Positions 1 through 8,994 of a stretch of DNA of 64,000 nt are shown here, piece after piece. Position numbers and translations under genes: made by a program. Position 1 is the first letter of the stretch; every line of letters begins with the position of its first letter. Under the pieces are notes generated by a model. That model was not told the origin of the DNA and made no database searches. It was given only the letters and a program-made list of their open reading frames with translations. Source of the DNA: Paeniglutamicibacter psychrophenolicus (GTDB taxonomy: Bacteria; Actinomycetota; Actinomycetes; Actinomycetales; Micrococcaceae); assembly GCF_030812255.1 (NCBI RefSeq), contig NZ_JAUSSH010000001.1, forward strand, positions 620,001 to 684,000. The letters run 5' to 3'.

Positions 1-1
1 G

Positions 2-1798
2 CCCACCACGGTGCCCCGGGAGTTGCTGCCGCTCGTGGCCGAAGACCACCTCGCGGCATGGCTGCCGGATTTGGAGAGCAGGGGCCTGGTCTATCGCTCA
101 TCGAGGAACCCCGACGACGAATATTGCCTGCACCCCGTGCTGCGCCGGGTGCTGACAAGCACCTGCCTGGCCTCGGACAAGGACCGGCTGCGCTCGCTGC
201 ACCAGATTTGCGCACGGTACGAGATGACCCATGGGTCCGCGTTCCGGGCGCTGCGCCACGCGTTGGCCGCGCCGGACCACCAGCTGGCCTCCGACATCCT
301 GCGCATGCATGCGGACGAATACCTCGAGGGGGAACTGGGCACCCGCGGGTCGGTGCTGCTGGACGAACTGCCCCTGACGGTGCTGGCGCGGTACCCGCTG
401 CTGGCCATCTGCCTGGCCATCGCCTACAGCGCCACCGGCAAGTTCAAGCTCAAGACCCTGGAATTGCTGGCCCTGGCCGCCACCGGTGCGCGCACGGTGG
501 GGCGCAATGCCCCGCCCGCGGACAAGATGGTCATGGTCCTGATCGAATCGGTCGCGGCGAGGCTCAGCGGCATCGGCGAGCTGTCGGTCAAGACCGCACG
601 CAGCGCCCTCGCCCTGCACCGCGACATGGACCCGGGGCAGCGCGACGACCTGGGGCCGTTCGAGGGCCCGATGCTCGTCCAGTTGGCACTGGGCCTGCAG
701 GCCGGCGGTGCCCACGACGAGGCGCTCATCGCCGCCGAGCTGGGGGTCTCCGCAGACCAGCGGCACAACCGGGCAGACAACGACCACTACGCAACCACGG
801 TCCAAGCCTATTTTTATACACTCAGCGGGGACATCCACAAGGCGTCGGCACTGCTGGCCGAGTCCTTGCCTGAACACTGGGCCAATCCCGCCACCAGCGC
901 CTACTTCGCCACCCCCTTCAGGGCCGCGTCCTTCGTGTGCGCCATGGAGGAACAGCGTTTCGAGGATGCCGCACGCTGGGTGGAACTGCTGCGCATCGAC
1001 CAGCACAACAACGAGTTCTGGCCGGCCATCCGGTTGGCCGAGGCGATACTGGCAGTGGTCACCGGCGAAACGACGGCGTCCCTGGTGCGGATGCAGGGCT
1101 ACCTGGGGCGCGAACGCGAACAACCCGTCGCGCAGAAATACGGCAAGCAGATGCTGGTTTCGGCCTCCTGCCTGCTGAACCTGGCGGTGGGTGATCCGGT
1201 CAATGCGTTGAGGGTCGCCGCCAAGTCCGTCTCGGAAACGTCGCGGACCTTGATGCAGGCGCGCGTGCGCCTGGCCCAGGGGGATGCCGCGGAAGTCCTG
1301 CGGCTTTGCACCTCGCTGGGAGCGGTCGTGCAACCACGCACCCGCTTCCGGCAGGCGGTCCTGGTCCTGGCCGCAACCCTGCAGCAAAACAACCGCCGCG
1401 CCGTCGGCGGGGCCCTTCGCATGGTGGCCGCGCTGAGCGAGGAATACGGCCTGGGCATGGCCCTGAACCTGTTGCCCGCCCCGGATCTGGAGCGGATACT
1501 CGCCGAAGCCAGGGAACTGGGCATCACGCTGAAGGTCGATCCGAACACCGTCTCGAACATCCCCGGCGGCCTGGGACGTGCGGTGCTCAGCGCCCGCGAG
1601 CTGGCGGTGCTGGGGGAGCTGGTTTCCACCGGGAGCGCTGCCGAGATCGCCGAGCGGCAATTCGTCTCCGTGAACACCGTCAAGAGCCAGTTGCGTAGCA
1701 TCTACCGGAAGCTGGGGGTGTCCGACCGCGCCTCCGCACTGGAAGCGGCACGCGTGCAGGGGCTGATCCCGAGCAAGGACGTCGAAGCGGCCGATTAG
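2..1798 (+). CDS. LuxR/MalT-type transcriptional regulator, C-terminal part (5' cut by window edge)
   Basis: The reading frame is open to the window edge (in-frame codons before the GTG at 11 contain no stop), so this is a fragment of a larger protein. What is visible is a MalT-like winged segment (DEYCLHPVLRRVL), then a long alpha-helical region resembling TPR-type sensor repeats, and a C-terminal LuxR helix-turn-helix at roughly residues 530-585 (LSARELAVLGELV, then FVSVNTVKSQLRSIYRKLGV). This is the architecture of large ATP-binding LuxR regulators (LAL/MalT class), whose N-terminal P-loop ATPase domain would lie upstream of the window. It probably activates transcription in response to a ligand; the target is unknown and the next gene is convergent. 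Family confidence is high; the start and full length cannot be given. Confidence 0.85.
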   Translation, partial: PTTVPRELLPLVAEDHLAAWLPDLESRGLVYRSSRNPDDEYCLHPVLRRVLTSTCLASDKDRLRSLHQICARYEMTHGSAFRALRHALAAPDHQLASDILRMHADEYLEGELGTRGSVLLDELPLTVLARYPLLAICLAIAYSATGKFKLKTLELLALAATGARTVGRNAPPADKMVMVLIESVAARLSGIGELSVKTARSALALHRDMDPGQRDDLGPFEGPMLVQLALGLQAGGAHDEALIAAELGVSADQRHNRADNDHYATTVQAYFYTLSGDIHKASALLAESLPEHWANPATSAYFATPFRAASFVCAMEEQRFEDAARWVELLRIDQHNNEFWPAIRLAEAILAVVTGETTASLVRMQGYLGREREQPVAQKYGKQMLVSASCLLNLAVGDPVNALRVAAKSVSETSRTLMQARVRLAQGDAAEVLRLCTSLGAVVQPRTRFRQAVLVLAATLQQNNRRAVGGALRMVAALSEEYGLGMALNLLPAPDLERILAEARELGITLKVDPNTVSNIPGGLGRAVLSARELAVLGELVSTGSAAEIAERQFVSVNTVKSQLRSIYRKLGVSDRASALEAARVQGLIPSKDVEAAD

Positions 1799-1803
1799 GA
1801 AAG

Positions 1804-1838
1804 TGCGGACCGTGGGTCCGGAAGCGGCACGGTCCGCA
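1804..1838 (+). terminator. Hairpin after the LuxR-type regulator
   Basis: A perfect 11-bp inverted repeat (TGCGGACCGTG at 1804-1814 with CACGGTCCGCA at 1828-1838, 13-nt loop) starts six bases after the stop codon of the regulator. There is no T-run behind it, so it is a terminator-like stem of the kind common in GC-rich actinobacteria rather than a canonical intrinsic terminator. Confidence 0.6.
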
Positions 1839-2240
1839 AGGTGAAATCCGAAGGGCCCGGTGGCATGCGGTGCCCCGGGCGGGGGCAGGGTTTCCACCAA
1901 ACACAACTCGAAACATTCCCCCATCGGCACCGATGCAGCCCCCAAGCAATGCATCCATGCCGCACTGCGAACTTCCCCAGCGGTGAACGCTTTTGTACGC
2001 GAAGTGGAGTTTTCCGGTTTCCCGGGTTGTGGTCACCTCGACGTGTTCTGCAGCAACATGACCAACTATCGCAGGTAATCAAGCCGGATATCAGTGTCGA
2101 TGCGCGGTTTCACCCTTGCCTTCACCCTCAAACCAACGCAAATGGATAAAATGTCCGGCAGGGTATCCGGAACGCATGCAAAACACCTAATCAGGCTCGA
2201 AAATTTCACCAGGACGGGTTTCGGTGCCAAGATGCCGCCA
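1839..2240. other. Gene-free intergenic stretch
   Basis: Between two convergent genes. The second half is more AT-rich than its surroundings. The short open frames here lack plausible ribosome sites or recognisable protein features. I see no RNA gene or repeat in it. Confidence 0.5.
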
Positions 2241-2281
2241 AATCGGTGCCCGGCCTTCAAGGCTGCGGCCGGGCACCGATT
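2241..2281 (-). terminator. Terminator hairpin for the DUF885 gene
   Basis: A perfect 15-bp stem (AATCGGTGCCCGGCC at 2241-2255 and its complement at 2267-2281) with an 11-nt loop lies about 30 bases beyond the stop codon of the minus-strand peptidase gene. No strong T-run follows on the minus strand. Confidence 0.65.
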
Positions 2282-2312
2282 GTCCGAACCGGGGGAGGAC
2301 AGGACCCCCGGG

Positions 2313-3980
2313 CTACGCCAGCAGGGCCCGGCGCAGGGTGTCCAGCCCCACCGAACCAAGCCCCAGCGCCTGGGTGTGGAACGCCTTCAGGTCGAACCCG
2401 TCCCCGGCGCGGGCGGCACGCTCGTCGCGGATCTGCTCCCACAGGCGCTGTCCGACCTTGTACGCCGGCGCCTGGCCCGGCCAACCCAGGTAGCGGTTGA
2501 ACTCGAATTCCAGCTGTCCGGCCGAGATGTCCAGGTTCTTTTCCAGGAACGCGAAGCCTGACTCGCTGTCCCAGGTCCCCGAGCCCCAGGCCTCGGGAAT
2601 CTGAAGCCCCAGGTGGACGCCGATGTCGAAGACGACGCGCGCGGCGCGCATGCGCTGGGCATCGAGCATGCCCAGGTAGTCGCCCGGATCCGCCAGGTAC
2701 CCCAAGTCGTGCATGAGCCGCTCGGCGTACAGCGCCCAGCCCTCGCCGTGCCCCGAGACCCAGCAGGCATGCCGGCGCCAGTCGTTGAGCGTGTCGCGGG
2801 ACATGACGGCGGTGGCCACCTGCAGGTGGTGGCCCGGAACGCCCTCGTGGTACACGGTGGTCAGCTCGGACCAGGTGGTGAACTGGTCCTCTCCCTCGGG
2901 CACCGACCACCACATGCGGCCCGGGCGGCTGAAGTCCTCGGAGGGCCCGGTGTAGTAGATGCCGCCTTCCTGGGTGGGGGCGATCATGCACTGGATCTGG
3001 TCCATGGGGGAGGGGATCTCGAAGTGCGTGCCGGCCAGCGCCAGCAACGCCGCGTCGGACTTCTCCTGCATCCAGGCCTGCAACGCGTCGGTCCCGGCCA
3101 GCTGGCGTGCGGGATCCTGGTTCAGGACCTCCTTGGCCTCGGCGATGGAGGCTCCGGGGCGGATCTGTTCGGCCACCCGCTCCTGCTCCTTGATGATGTT
3201 CGCCAGTTCATTCACGCCCCAGGCGTAGGTCTCCTCCAGATCGACCGCGGCACCCAGGAAGCGGCGGGACATCAGCGCATAGTATTCCCGGCCCACGGCG
3301 TCCGTTTCCGGCGCCAGCGGCAGCAGCTCCGACTCGAGCACCTTGGCCAGGCGCAGGTAGGCGGCGTTGGCGGCCGCCGCCCCGCCGGCCAGGCGCTCGC
3401 CAAGTCCGGGGTCGACATTCGTGCCGGCGGCGGCGAGGGCGTCGAAGAAGCCGCCTTCCTTGGCGTACTCCCGTCCCTGGCTGATGACGATCTTCACCTG
3501 CCGGGAGGCTGCGACGAGTCCGCGGGCCGCCGAATCGCGCAGCGAGGCGATGTACCCGTCCATCGCTGCGGGCAGGTTGTGCATCCGCTCGGCGATGAAC
3601 CCGTAGTCGGCGGAGGTCTCCTGCGGCATCAAGTCGAAGATGGCGCGCAGGTCCTGGGCGGGGGAGGCGATGTTGTTCAGCTCGGTGCGCCGGGTCTCGG
3701 CGATCTCGATGTCCAGCCCGAGGCGCTCGTTCATCGCGTCGAGCGTGGTCGCATCGATCGCGTCCACCGGGGCTAGGGGCTCGAGCTTGGCCAGGGCCTC
3801 GCGGGCCGCGGCGGTCTGGGCTGCCACGCCGGAGGGCGAGTAGTCGGAGTAGGCGGCCTCGTTGCCGGGCAGGCCCAGCTCGGTGGCGAACTCCGGGACG
3901 AGCTCGAGCAGGCGGGCGAAGTACTCGTTGGCGACGGCATCGATGGCGCTGGGGGTGCGCACGGCTGTGGTGTTGGTCAT
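2313..3980 (-). CDS. DUF885 family metallopeptidase-like protein
   Basis: A 555-residue protein of the DUF885 family, a widespread group of putative zinc peptidases usually about 550-600 residues long. The family signature HEGVPGHH sits at about residues 374-381 and supplies the HExxH-like zinc ligands; the downstream GEGWALYAE segment carries the probable third ligand. No signal peptide is visible (it starts MTNTTAVRTPSAIDAVANEY), so a cytoplasmic location is likely. It appears monocistronic, with its own terminator. Upstream of the start, 3993-4010 contains an inverted repeat (AACGCTT-N4-AAGCGTT) that could be an operator of LacI type, a weak inference. The physiological substrate is not known for the family. 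Confidence 0.9.
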   Translation of the reverse strand: MTNTTAVRTPSAIDAVANEYFARLLELVPEFATELGLPGNEAAYSDYSPSGVAAQTAAAREALAKLEPLAPVDAIDATTLDAMNERLGLDIEIAETRRTELNNIASPAQDLRAIFDLMPQETSADYGFIAERMHNLPAAMDGYIASLRDSAARGLVAASRQVKIVISQGREYAKEGGFFDALAAAGTNVDPGLGERLAGGAAAANAAYLRLAKVLESELLPLAPETDAVGREYYALMSRRFLGAAVDLEETYAWGVNELANIIKEQERVAEQIRPGASIAEAKEVLNQDPARQLAGTDALQAWMQEKSDAALLALAGTHFEIPSPMDQIQCMIAPTQEGGIYYTGPSEDFSRPGRMWWSVPEGEDQFTTWSELTTVYHEGVPGHHLQVATAVMSRDTLNDWRRHACWVSGHGEGWALYAERLMHDLGYLADPGDYLGMLDAQRMRAARVVFDIGVHLGLQIPEAWGSGTWDSESGFAFLEKNLDISAGQLEFEFNRYLGWPGQAPAYKVGQRLWEQIRDERAARAGDGFDLKAFHTQALGLGSVGLDTLRRALLA

Positions 3981-4173
3981 GGCACCAGCCTAAACGCTTC
4001 TGAAAGCGTTGTTGAAGATATTCCACGACCAATTTCGCATGGGGGGCACCACCGGGCACGCCGGGCAGCACCTCGGGGCAGGTTTCCACGCACCGGATTC
4101 CACGAGCAGAGGGCGGTGCGTGGCACGCAGGGCGAGCCTACGTGCCGTGCTCCGCCCCCGCCATGCCGTTGCC

Positions 4174-4203
4174 GGTCCCCGGTTCGAGGGGGAGCCGGGG
4201 ACC
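4174..4203 (-). terminator. Terminator hairpin after accE
   Basis: A perfect 9-bp stem (GGTCCCCGG at 4174-4182, CCGGGGACC at 4195-4203) with a 12-nt loop begins four bases past the stop codon of the epsilon-subunit gene on the minus strand. Confidence 0.6.
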
Positions 4204-4206
4204 TGG

Positions 4207-4425
4207 CTAGTGCCGCCCGACCTTCCAGGGCAGCGGAGCCCCGGTCAGTTCGCGGCGCCGGCGGATGCGCCCGCGGCGCAGCTCCGTGCCCGAGGGCAGC
4301 GCTGCGGAGGGTTCCTGGGACACCAGCACGGAAACCACGGCGGCCAGGGCCGCGATTTCCTCGGCCGTGGGGTTCCCGCGGGTGATGGACAGCGCCGCGG
4401 CCCGGGCCTGGGCAGCGGGATGCAT
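4207..4425 (-). CDS. accE: Acyl-CoA carboxylase epsilon subunit
   Basis: A 72-residue protein with the signature of actinobacterial acyl-CoA carboxylase epsilon subunits: ITRGNPTAEEIAALAAVVSVL near residue 14 and a basic C-terminal end with PLPWKVGRH. In this family the epsilon subunit binds and stabilises the beta subunit of acetyl/propionyl-CoA carboxylase, and its gene lies directly behind accD, as here. I chose ATG at 4425. An in-frame GTG at 4443 overlaps the accD stop as GTGA and would give a 78-residue product by translational coupling; I cannot decide between them from sequence. Too small for some gene callers. Confidence 0.82.
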   Translation of the reverse strand: MHPAAQARAAALSITRGNPTAEEIAALAAVVSVLVSQEPSAALPSGTELRRGRIRRRRELTGAPLPWKVGRH

Positions 4426-4439
4426 GTTCCGGCCGCCGG

Positions 4440-6053
4440 TCACAGCGGGATGTTCCCGTGCTTCTTGGCCGGCAGCGAGGCGTGCTTGTCGCGCGTGGCG
4501 CGCAACCCGCGCACGATCTGCAGGCGGGTCTCCGAGGGGGCGATGACCGCATCGACGTAGCCAAGCTCCGCGGCCTGGTAGGGATTCAGCAGCTCGGCCT
4601 CGTAGCCCTCGATGATCGCGGTGCGGCGTGCCTCCACGTCCCCGCCCTCGGCCTCGACCGCGGCCAGGTCGCGGCGGTAGAGGATGTTGACCGCGCCCTG
4701 GGCGCCCATGACGCCGATCTGCGCGGTCGGCCAGGCCAGGTTGATGTCCGCGCCGAGCTTCTTGGAGCCCATCACGATGTACGCCCCGCCGTAGGCCTTG
4801 CGCGTGATCACCGTCAGTTTCGGCACGGTGGCCTCGGCGTAGGCGTAGAGCAGCTTGGCACCGCGGCGGATGATGCCCTGGAACTCCTGGTCCTTGCCCG
4901 GCAGGAAGCCCGGCACATCGACCAGGGTGAGCAGCGGGATGTTGAAGGCGTCGCAATTGCGCACGAAGCGGGCCGCCTTCTCGGAGGCGGCGATGTCGAG
5001 CGTTCCGGCGAACTGCATCGGCTGGTTGGCCACGATGCCGATGGTGGCGCCCTCGACGCGGGCGTAGCCGATCATCACGTTCGGCGCGTAGAGCGACTGC
5101 ATCTCCAGGAAGATGCCGTCGTCCACGATGTGCTCGATGACCTTGCGCATGTCGTAGGGCTGGTTGGCCGAGTCCGGGATCAGCGTGTCCAGTTCGAGGT
5201 CCTCGGCGGTCAGCTCGAGCTCCTCGTCGAACTCGGTGGCCGGGGCGTCGGAGATGTTGTTCGAGGGCAGGAACTCGAGCAGTTCCTTGCAGAACTCGAT
5301 GGCGTCGGATTCGTCGGTTGCCAGGTAGGTGGCGGTGCCGGTGGTGGCGTTGTGCTGGCGCGCCCCGCCCAGGGTCTCCATGTCCACTTCCTCGCCGGTG
5401 ACGGTCTTGATCACGTCAGGGCCGGTGATGAACATGTGGCTGGTCTTGTCGACCATGATCACGTAGTCGGTCAGCGCGGGGGAGTACGCCGCGCCTCCGG
5501 CGCTCGGGCCCATGATCAGCGAGATCTGCGGGACCACGCCCGAGGCATGGACGTTGTTGCGGAAGATGTCGGCGAACATCGCCAGCGAGGCCACGCCCTC
5601 CTGGATGCGTGCGCCGCCGCCGTCGAGGATGCCGACCACGGGGCAGCCGTTGCGCAGCGCGAATTCCTGCACCTTGACGATCTTCTCGCCGTTGACCTGG
5701 GACAGCGAACCCCCGTAGACGGTGAAATCCTGCGAGTAGACCGCCACCTGGCGCCCGTCCACCGTGCCGTAGCCGGAGACCAGGCCGTCGCCCAGCGGTC
5801 GTTTCTTGTCCATCCCGAAGGCGGAGGTGCGGTGCACGGCCAGGGCGTCGAACTCAACGAACGAGCCTTCGTCCATCAGCATCTCGATGCGCTCGCGGGC
5901 GGTGTGCTTGCCGCGGGCGTGCTGCTTTTCGATCGCTTCCTGGCCCGAGGGTGCCTGGGCGAGGGCCTCGCGGCGACGGAACTCGGCGATCTTGCCGGCA
6001 GTTGTCGACAGGTCGATCGATTCCGTGGCGTCAGCGACGCGGCTCTGGGTCAT
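4440..6053 (-). CDS. accD: Acyl-CoA (propionyl-CoA) carboxylase beta subunit, carboxyltransferase
   Basis: A 537-residue carboxyltransferase with the N-terminal acyl-CoA-binding half ([32 protein letters not shown] at about residue 183) and the C-terminal carboxybiotin half ([46 protein letters not shown]). It moves the carboxyl group from biotin to acetyl- or propionyl-CoA, feeding fatty and methyl-branched acid synthesis. Length and motifs fit the AccD5/PccB group; the preferred acyl-CoA cannot be fixed by eye. The biotin-carrying alpha subunit is not in this window. The start is supported by AAGGGAG just upstream; an ATG six bases earlier is out of frame. Forms an operon with accE and lies near birA, which would biotinylate its partner. 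Confidence 0.93.
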   Translation of the reverse strand: MTQSRVADATESIDLSTTAGKIAEFRRREALAQAPSGQEAIEKQHARGKHTARERIEMLMDEGSFVEFDALAVHRTSAFGMDKKRPLGDGLVSGYGTVDGRQVAVYSQDFTVYGGSLSQVNGEKIVKVQEFALRNGCPVVGILDGGGARIQEGVASLAMFADIFRNNVHASGVVPQISLIMGPSAGGAAYSPALTDYVIMVDKTSHMFITGPDVIKTVTGEEVDMETLGGARQHNATTGTATYLATDESDAIEFCKELLEFLPSNNISDAPATEFDEELELTAEDLELDTLIPDSANQPYDMRKVIEHIVDDGIFLEMQSLYAPNVMIGYARVEGATIGIVANQPMQFAGTLDIAASEKAARFVRNCDAFNIPLLTLVDVPGFLPGKDQEFQGIIRRGAKLLYAYAEATVPKLTVITRKAYGGAYIVMGSKKLGADINLAWPTAQIGVMGAQGAVNILYRRDLAAVEAEGGDVEARRTAIIEGYEAELLNPYQAAELGYVDAVIAPSETRLQIVRGLRATRDKHASLPAKKHGNIPL

Positions 6054-6201
6054 CCCATGGCTCCCTTGAAGTAGTTACGTAGTAGGAAAGGCACAACAAC
6101 CATGCCACCTTGGCCAGTCTAATGAGGCTTTGTGCGCTTCCGTGTGTAGGAAAGCTACAAAATCGTGTCGCGCCGGGGGCCAAGTCGTCCATAAAACAAG
6201 T

Positions 6202-6213
6202 TACTGGTGAGTA
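6202..6213. promoter_or_regulatory. Possible operator palindrome between accD and the dehydrogenase gene
   Basis: TACT-N4-AGTA lies in the divergent intergenic region, 36 bases before the dehydrogenase start. A related imperfect element (TAGTTACGTAGTA) lies near 6071-6083, close to the accD start. The pattern suggests a TetR-like regulator of both directions. Short palindromes occur by chance, so confidence is low. Confidence 0.3.
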
Positions 6214-6248
6214 GCCTTAGTACCGGGGGTTCCCGTAATGTGGCTCAC

Positions 6249-7109
6249 ATGAGTGAATTGAACCGCGGGAAGATCGCAGCCAACGCCAGGCCCCTGAAGG
6301 GCAAGACCATCCTGATGAGCGGGGGCTCGCGCGGCATCGGGCTGGCCATCGCGCTGCGCGCGGCCGCCGACGGGGCGAACGTCGCCATCATGGCCAAGAC
6401 CGCCACCGCGCAGGCGAACCTCGCCGGGACCGTGTTCACCGCCGCGGACCAGATCACCGCCGCCGGCGGCGCGGCGCTGGCCATCGTGGGGGACGTGCGC
6501 AACGACGAAGACGTGATCTCCGCCGTCGCGCAGGCAAAAGAGCGTTTCGGCGGCATCGATGTGGTGGTCAACAACGCCTCGGCCATCGACCTGTCCAAGA
6601 CCGACGAGGTGTCCATGAAGAAATACGACCTGATGATGGACATCAACGTCCGCGGCACCTTCCTGCTGTCCAAGACCGCCCTGCCGCACCTGCGCGAAAG
6701 CGCCAACGGGCACATCCTCACGCTCTCCCCGCCGCTGAACCTGGACCCCAAGTGGGCGGGCATGCACCTGGCCTACACCATGGCCAAGTACGGCATGAGC
6801 ATGACCACCCTGGGGCTGGCGCAAGAGCTGCGCGGCACCGGGATCGGGGTGAACTCGCTGTGGCCCGCCACACTGATCGACACCGCCGCGATCCGCAACA
6901 TGCCCGGTGGGGAGCGGATGGTCAAGGCTGCCCGCTCGGCAAGCATCGTGGCCGATGCCGCACACGCGATCCTCACCTCGGACGCGCGCACCTGCAGCGG
7001 GAACTTCTTCACCGACGAGGCCGTGCTGGCCGCCGCCGGGACCACCGACCTGTCCGGCTATTCCATGGGAGCGGACGAATCCGACCTGATCGGCGACATC
7101 TTCCTCTAG
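6249..7109 (+). CDS. Short-chain dehydrogenase/reductase (HSDL2-like)
   Basis: A 286-residue classical SDR. The Rossmann glycine motif appears as SGGSRGIG near residue 21, followed by NNAS (residues about 110-113) and the catalytic Tyr and Lys in YTMAKYG. A Ser-Pro-Pro follows the central strand where the catalytic Ser is expected. Overall similarity is to hydroxysteroid dehydrogenase-like protein 2 without the C-terminal sterol carrier domain. It probably reduces or oxidises an acyl-CoA-derived or lipid hydroxy/keto group, fitting the neighbouring carboxylase. I prefer ATG 6249 to GTG 6207 because homologues start just before the KGKTILMSGG strand. TAATGT at 6236-6241 ends seven bases before the ATG, so the mRNA may be leaderless. 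Confidence 0.85.
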   Translation: MSELNRGKIAANARPLKGKTILMSGGSRGIGLAIALRAAADGANVAIMAKTATAQANLAGTVFTAADQITAAGGAALAIVGDVRNDEDVISAVAQAKERFGGIDVVVNNASAIDLSKTDEVSMKKYDLMMDINVRGTFLLSKTALPHLRESANGHILTLSPPLNLDPKWAGMHLAYTMAKYGMSMTTLGLAQELRGTGIGVNSLWPATLIDTAAIRNMPGGERMVKAARSASIVADAAHAILTSDARTCSGNFFTDEAVLAAAGTTDLSGYSMGADESDLIGDIFL

Positions 7110-7172
7110 GAACCCGTCGGTGCCCGCCGCCGCCGTGGCGAATGCCAAGAAAGACTGGCTAGTCTTGGGTTC

Positions 7173-8138
7173 ATGAGCAACCCACAGGTCCCCGGGCCGG
7201 AGCACGAAACTTTCAGCGCCTTCGAGATCTCCGAGGCCGACCGCGCGCCGCTGGATGCCGCCGCCCTGCGCCGGGGCATGGCCGCGGCCGGCCTGGGGGA
7301 GCTGTGGATTTCCGAGCACACCGGATCCACCAACGACGACCTGGCCACACGTGCCCACGGCGCGGACCTGGCCAACCTGTCGGTGGAAACCACCGAGCAC
7401 CAGATGGCCGGGCACGGGCGGCTCGGGCGCGACTGGCAGACCCCGGCGCGCAGCGCCCTGGCCTCGTCCATCTACTTCCGCCCGGGCCCCGGGTTCGATT
7501 CCTCGGGCCTGGCCTGGCTGTCGATGCTCTGCGCCGCGGCCATGGTGCAGACGCTGCGCGAAGACGCCTCCCTGGCTGCCGGGCTAAAGTGGCCCAACGA
7601 CGTGGTGGCCGAGGGCAAGAAGGTCTGCGGTGTGCTGGCCCAGCTGGTCATGCGGCCCGCTGGCCCGGTGGTCGTGGTGGGTGCCGGGTTGAACGTGAGC
7701 CTCACCGCCGCCGAGCTGCCGGTGGACACCGCCGCCAGCCTGGGGATGCTGGGTGCGGCCACGGTGGATCGCACCGCGCTGCTGGACGGCTACCTGCGCC
7801 GGGTCGCGCAACTGTTCCGGACCTTCGAGAGCGCCGGCGGGAATGCGTCCGCCAAGGCCCGCTACACGGCGGGGGCCGGGGCAACGGATGCGGAAACGCC
7901 TGACGCGGAAACGCCGGAGGCTCCGGAAGCCACGCTGCGCGAGGTGGTGCGCTCGGTCATGGTGACGATCGGGCACCGCGTCGATGCGCACCTGCCCAAC
8001 GGCACGGTGCTGCGCGGCACCGCCATCGACCTGGACGCCGACGGATCGCTGAAGGTGCGCCAGGACGACGGCACGGTGCACAGCGTGATGGCAGGGGACG
8101 TGACGCACCTGCGCCGCTCCGACGGCTCCTACGCCTAG
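7173..8138 (+). CDS. birA: Biotin--[acetyl-CoA carboxylase] ligase
   Basis: A 321-residue biotin protein ligase that activates biotin as biotinyl-AMP and attaches it to the lysine of biotin-dependent carboxylases. Visible motifs are STNDD, the biotinyl-AMP loop in the form GHGRLGRDW (about residues 82-90), KWPNDV with the following KVCGVL, and GAGLNV. There is no N-terminal helix-turn-helix, so it is a monofunctional ligase, not a repressor. A C-terminal SH3-like cap is recognisable (VDAHLPNGTVLRGTAIDLDADG) after a short DAETPDAETPEAPEA low-complexity insert. TAGTCT at 7160-7165 ends seven bases before the ATG, suggesting leaderless transcription. Context: it lies next to accD/accE and would serve the carboxylase complex. 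Confidence 0.93.
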   Translation: MSNPQVPGPEHETFSAFEISEADRAPLDAAALRRGMAAAGLGELWISEHTGSTNDDLATRAHGADLANLSVETTEHQMAGHGRLGRDWQTPARSALASSIYFRPGPGFDSSGLAWLSMLCAAAMVQTLREDASLAAGLKWPNDVVAEGKKVCGVLAQLVMRPAGPVVVVGAGLNVSLTAAELPVDTAASLGMLGAATVDRTALLDGYLRRVAQLFRTFESAGGNASAKARYTAGAGATDAETPDAETPEAPEATLREVVRSVMVTIGHRVDAHLPNGTVLRGTAIDLDADGSLKVRQDDGTVHSVMAGDVTHLRRSDGSYA

Positions 8139-8172
8139 AACGCCCGGGGCCGGATACTCCCGGCGGGCGTTC
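8138..8172 (+). terminator. Terminator hairpin after birA
   Basis: GAACGCCCG (8138-8146) pairs perfectly with CGGGCGTTC (8164-8172), and the 17-nt loop contains a further short GC pairing. It begins at the last base of the birA stop codon. Confidence 0.55.
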
Positions 8173-8364
8173 GCGAAACCACCGGCCGGCCGGTGCCCTG
8201 AACCGGCGGGACGAGTCCCCGGGCATCGAAGCAATGGCGCCAATGCAGGACACATCACGCAACGATGTGCGGCGCCCGGATCCGAAACGTGGGTGCACTG
8301 GCTCTACCATGGAAGGAGCAAGACCGGCACGCACAACCGGTGTGTGGGTTGAAGGAGCCGGGAC

Positions 8365-8994
8365 GTGAAATTGATACTGGAGAAGCGCGAGCGAGTCCTC
8401 GTCAAGACCCGTGCGCACCGCCGGGTGCTGCGCGGGCCGCTGCTGCGCTTCCTGCTCCTGGTCGCCGGCACCTGCTACCTGCTGGGCCTGTTGCTGCGCG
8501 AGGACCTTCCCGGGTGGGTCGTCGAGGCACGCGCGCTGGCGCTGGCGCTGCTGGCCGTGGTGTTCGCCGTGCTGCTGGTCATCTGGTGCCTGCGGCCGTG
8601 GATCCGCTGGGCCAACAGCTTCATCTACCTGACCACCGAGCGCATCGTCACCAAGCGCGGACGCCGGGCCGCGGGGCAACATTCCATCGGGTTGTACGCA
8701 ATCCACGATATCGTTGCCGTGGTGAGACCCAAAGCGCCGGAGCTTGCCCCCGGGACGCTGACCCTGGTGCTGGCCGAACAACGTTTCAACATCCCGCACG
8801 TCCCGGCGGTGGCCCGCATGCGCGGATACTGCATCGGGGCGATCGGTGCACTGCCGCACTTCCCCCGGGTCGATGGTGTAAACATGGAAGAAGCCGACGG
8901 CAGCGGGCCGCCGATGAAGCCGACGAACGAAGCGCCCCACCAGCATGACCAGCAACACCACCACGAACGAAGAGAATGGACGCAGCATGAGTGA
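8365..8994 (+). CDS. PH-domain membrane protein
   Basis: A 209-residue protein starting at GTG with GAAGGAG upstream. Two adjacent hydrophobic segments (about residues 24-43 and 53-75) are followed by a bacterial PH-like domain (WANSFIYLTTERIVTKRG, then IHDIVAVVRPKAPELAPGTLTLVL). The C-terminal tail is hydrophilic and His-rich (HQHDQQHHHERRE). Such PH membrane proteins are common in actinobacteria and lack a settled function. The end overlaps the chosen cyclase start by eight bases, implying co-translation with the cyclase and perhaps the phosphatase. A role as a membrane partner of the signalling pair behind it is only an inference. Confidence 0.8.
   Translation: MKLILEKRERVLVKTRAHRRVLRGPLLRFLLLVAGTCYLLGLLLREDLPGWVVEARALALALLAVVFAVLLVIWCLRPWIRWANSFIYLTTERIVTKRGRRAAGQHSIGLYAIHDIVAVVRPKAPELAPGTLTLVLAEQRFNIPHVPAVARMRGYCIGAIGALPHFPRVDGVNMEEADGSGPPMKPTNEAPHQHDQQHHHERREWTQHE

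Noticed and set aside
98-1954. Long minus-strand open frame antisense to the LuxR-type regulator
   Set aside because: It mirrors codon positions of the real gene in GC-rich DNA, is His/Gly/Gln-rich without domains and has no ribosome site.
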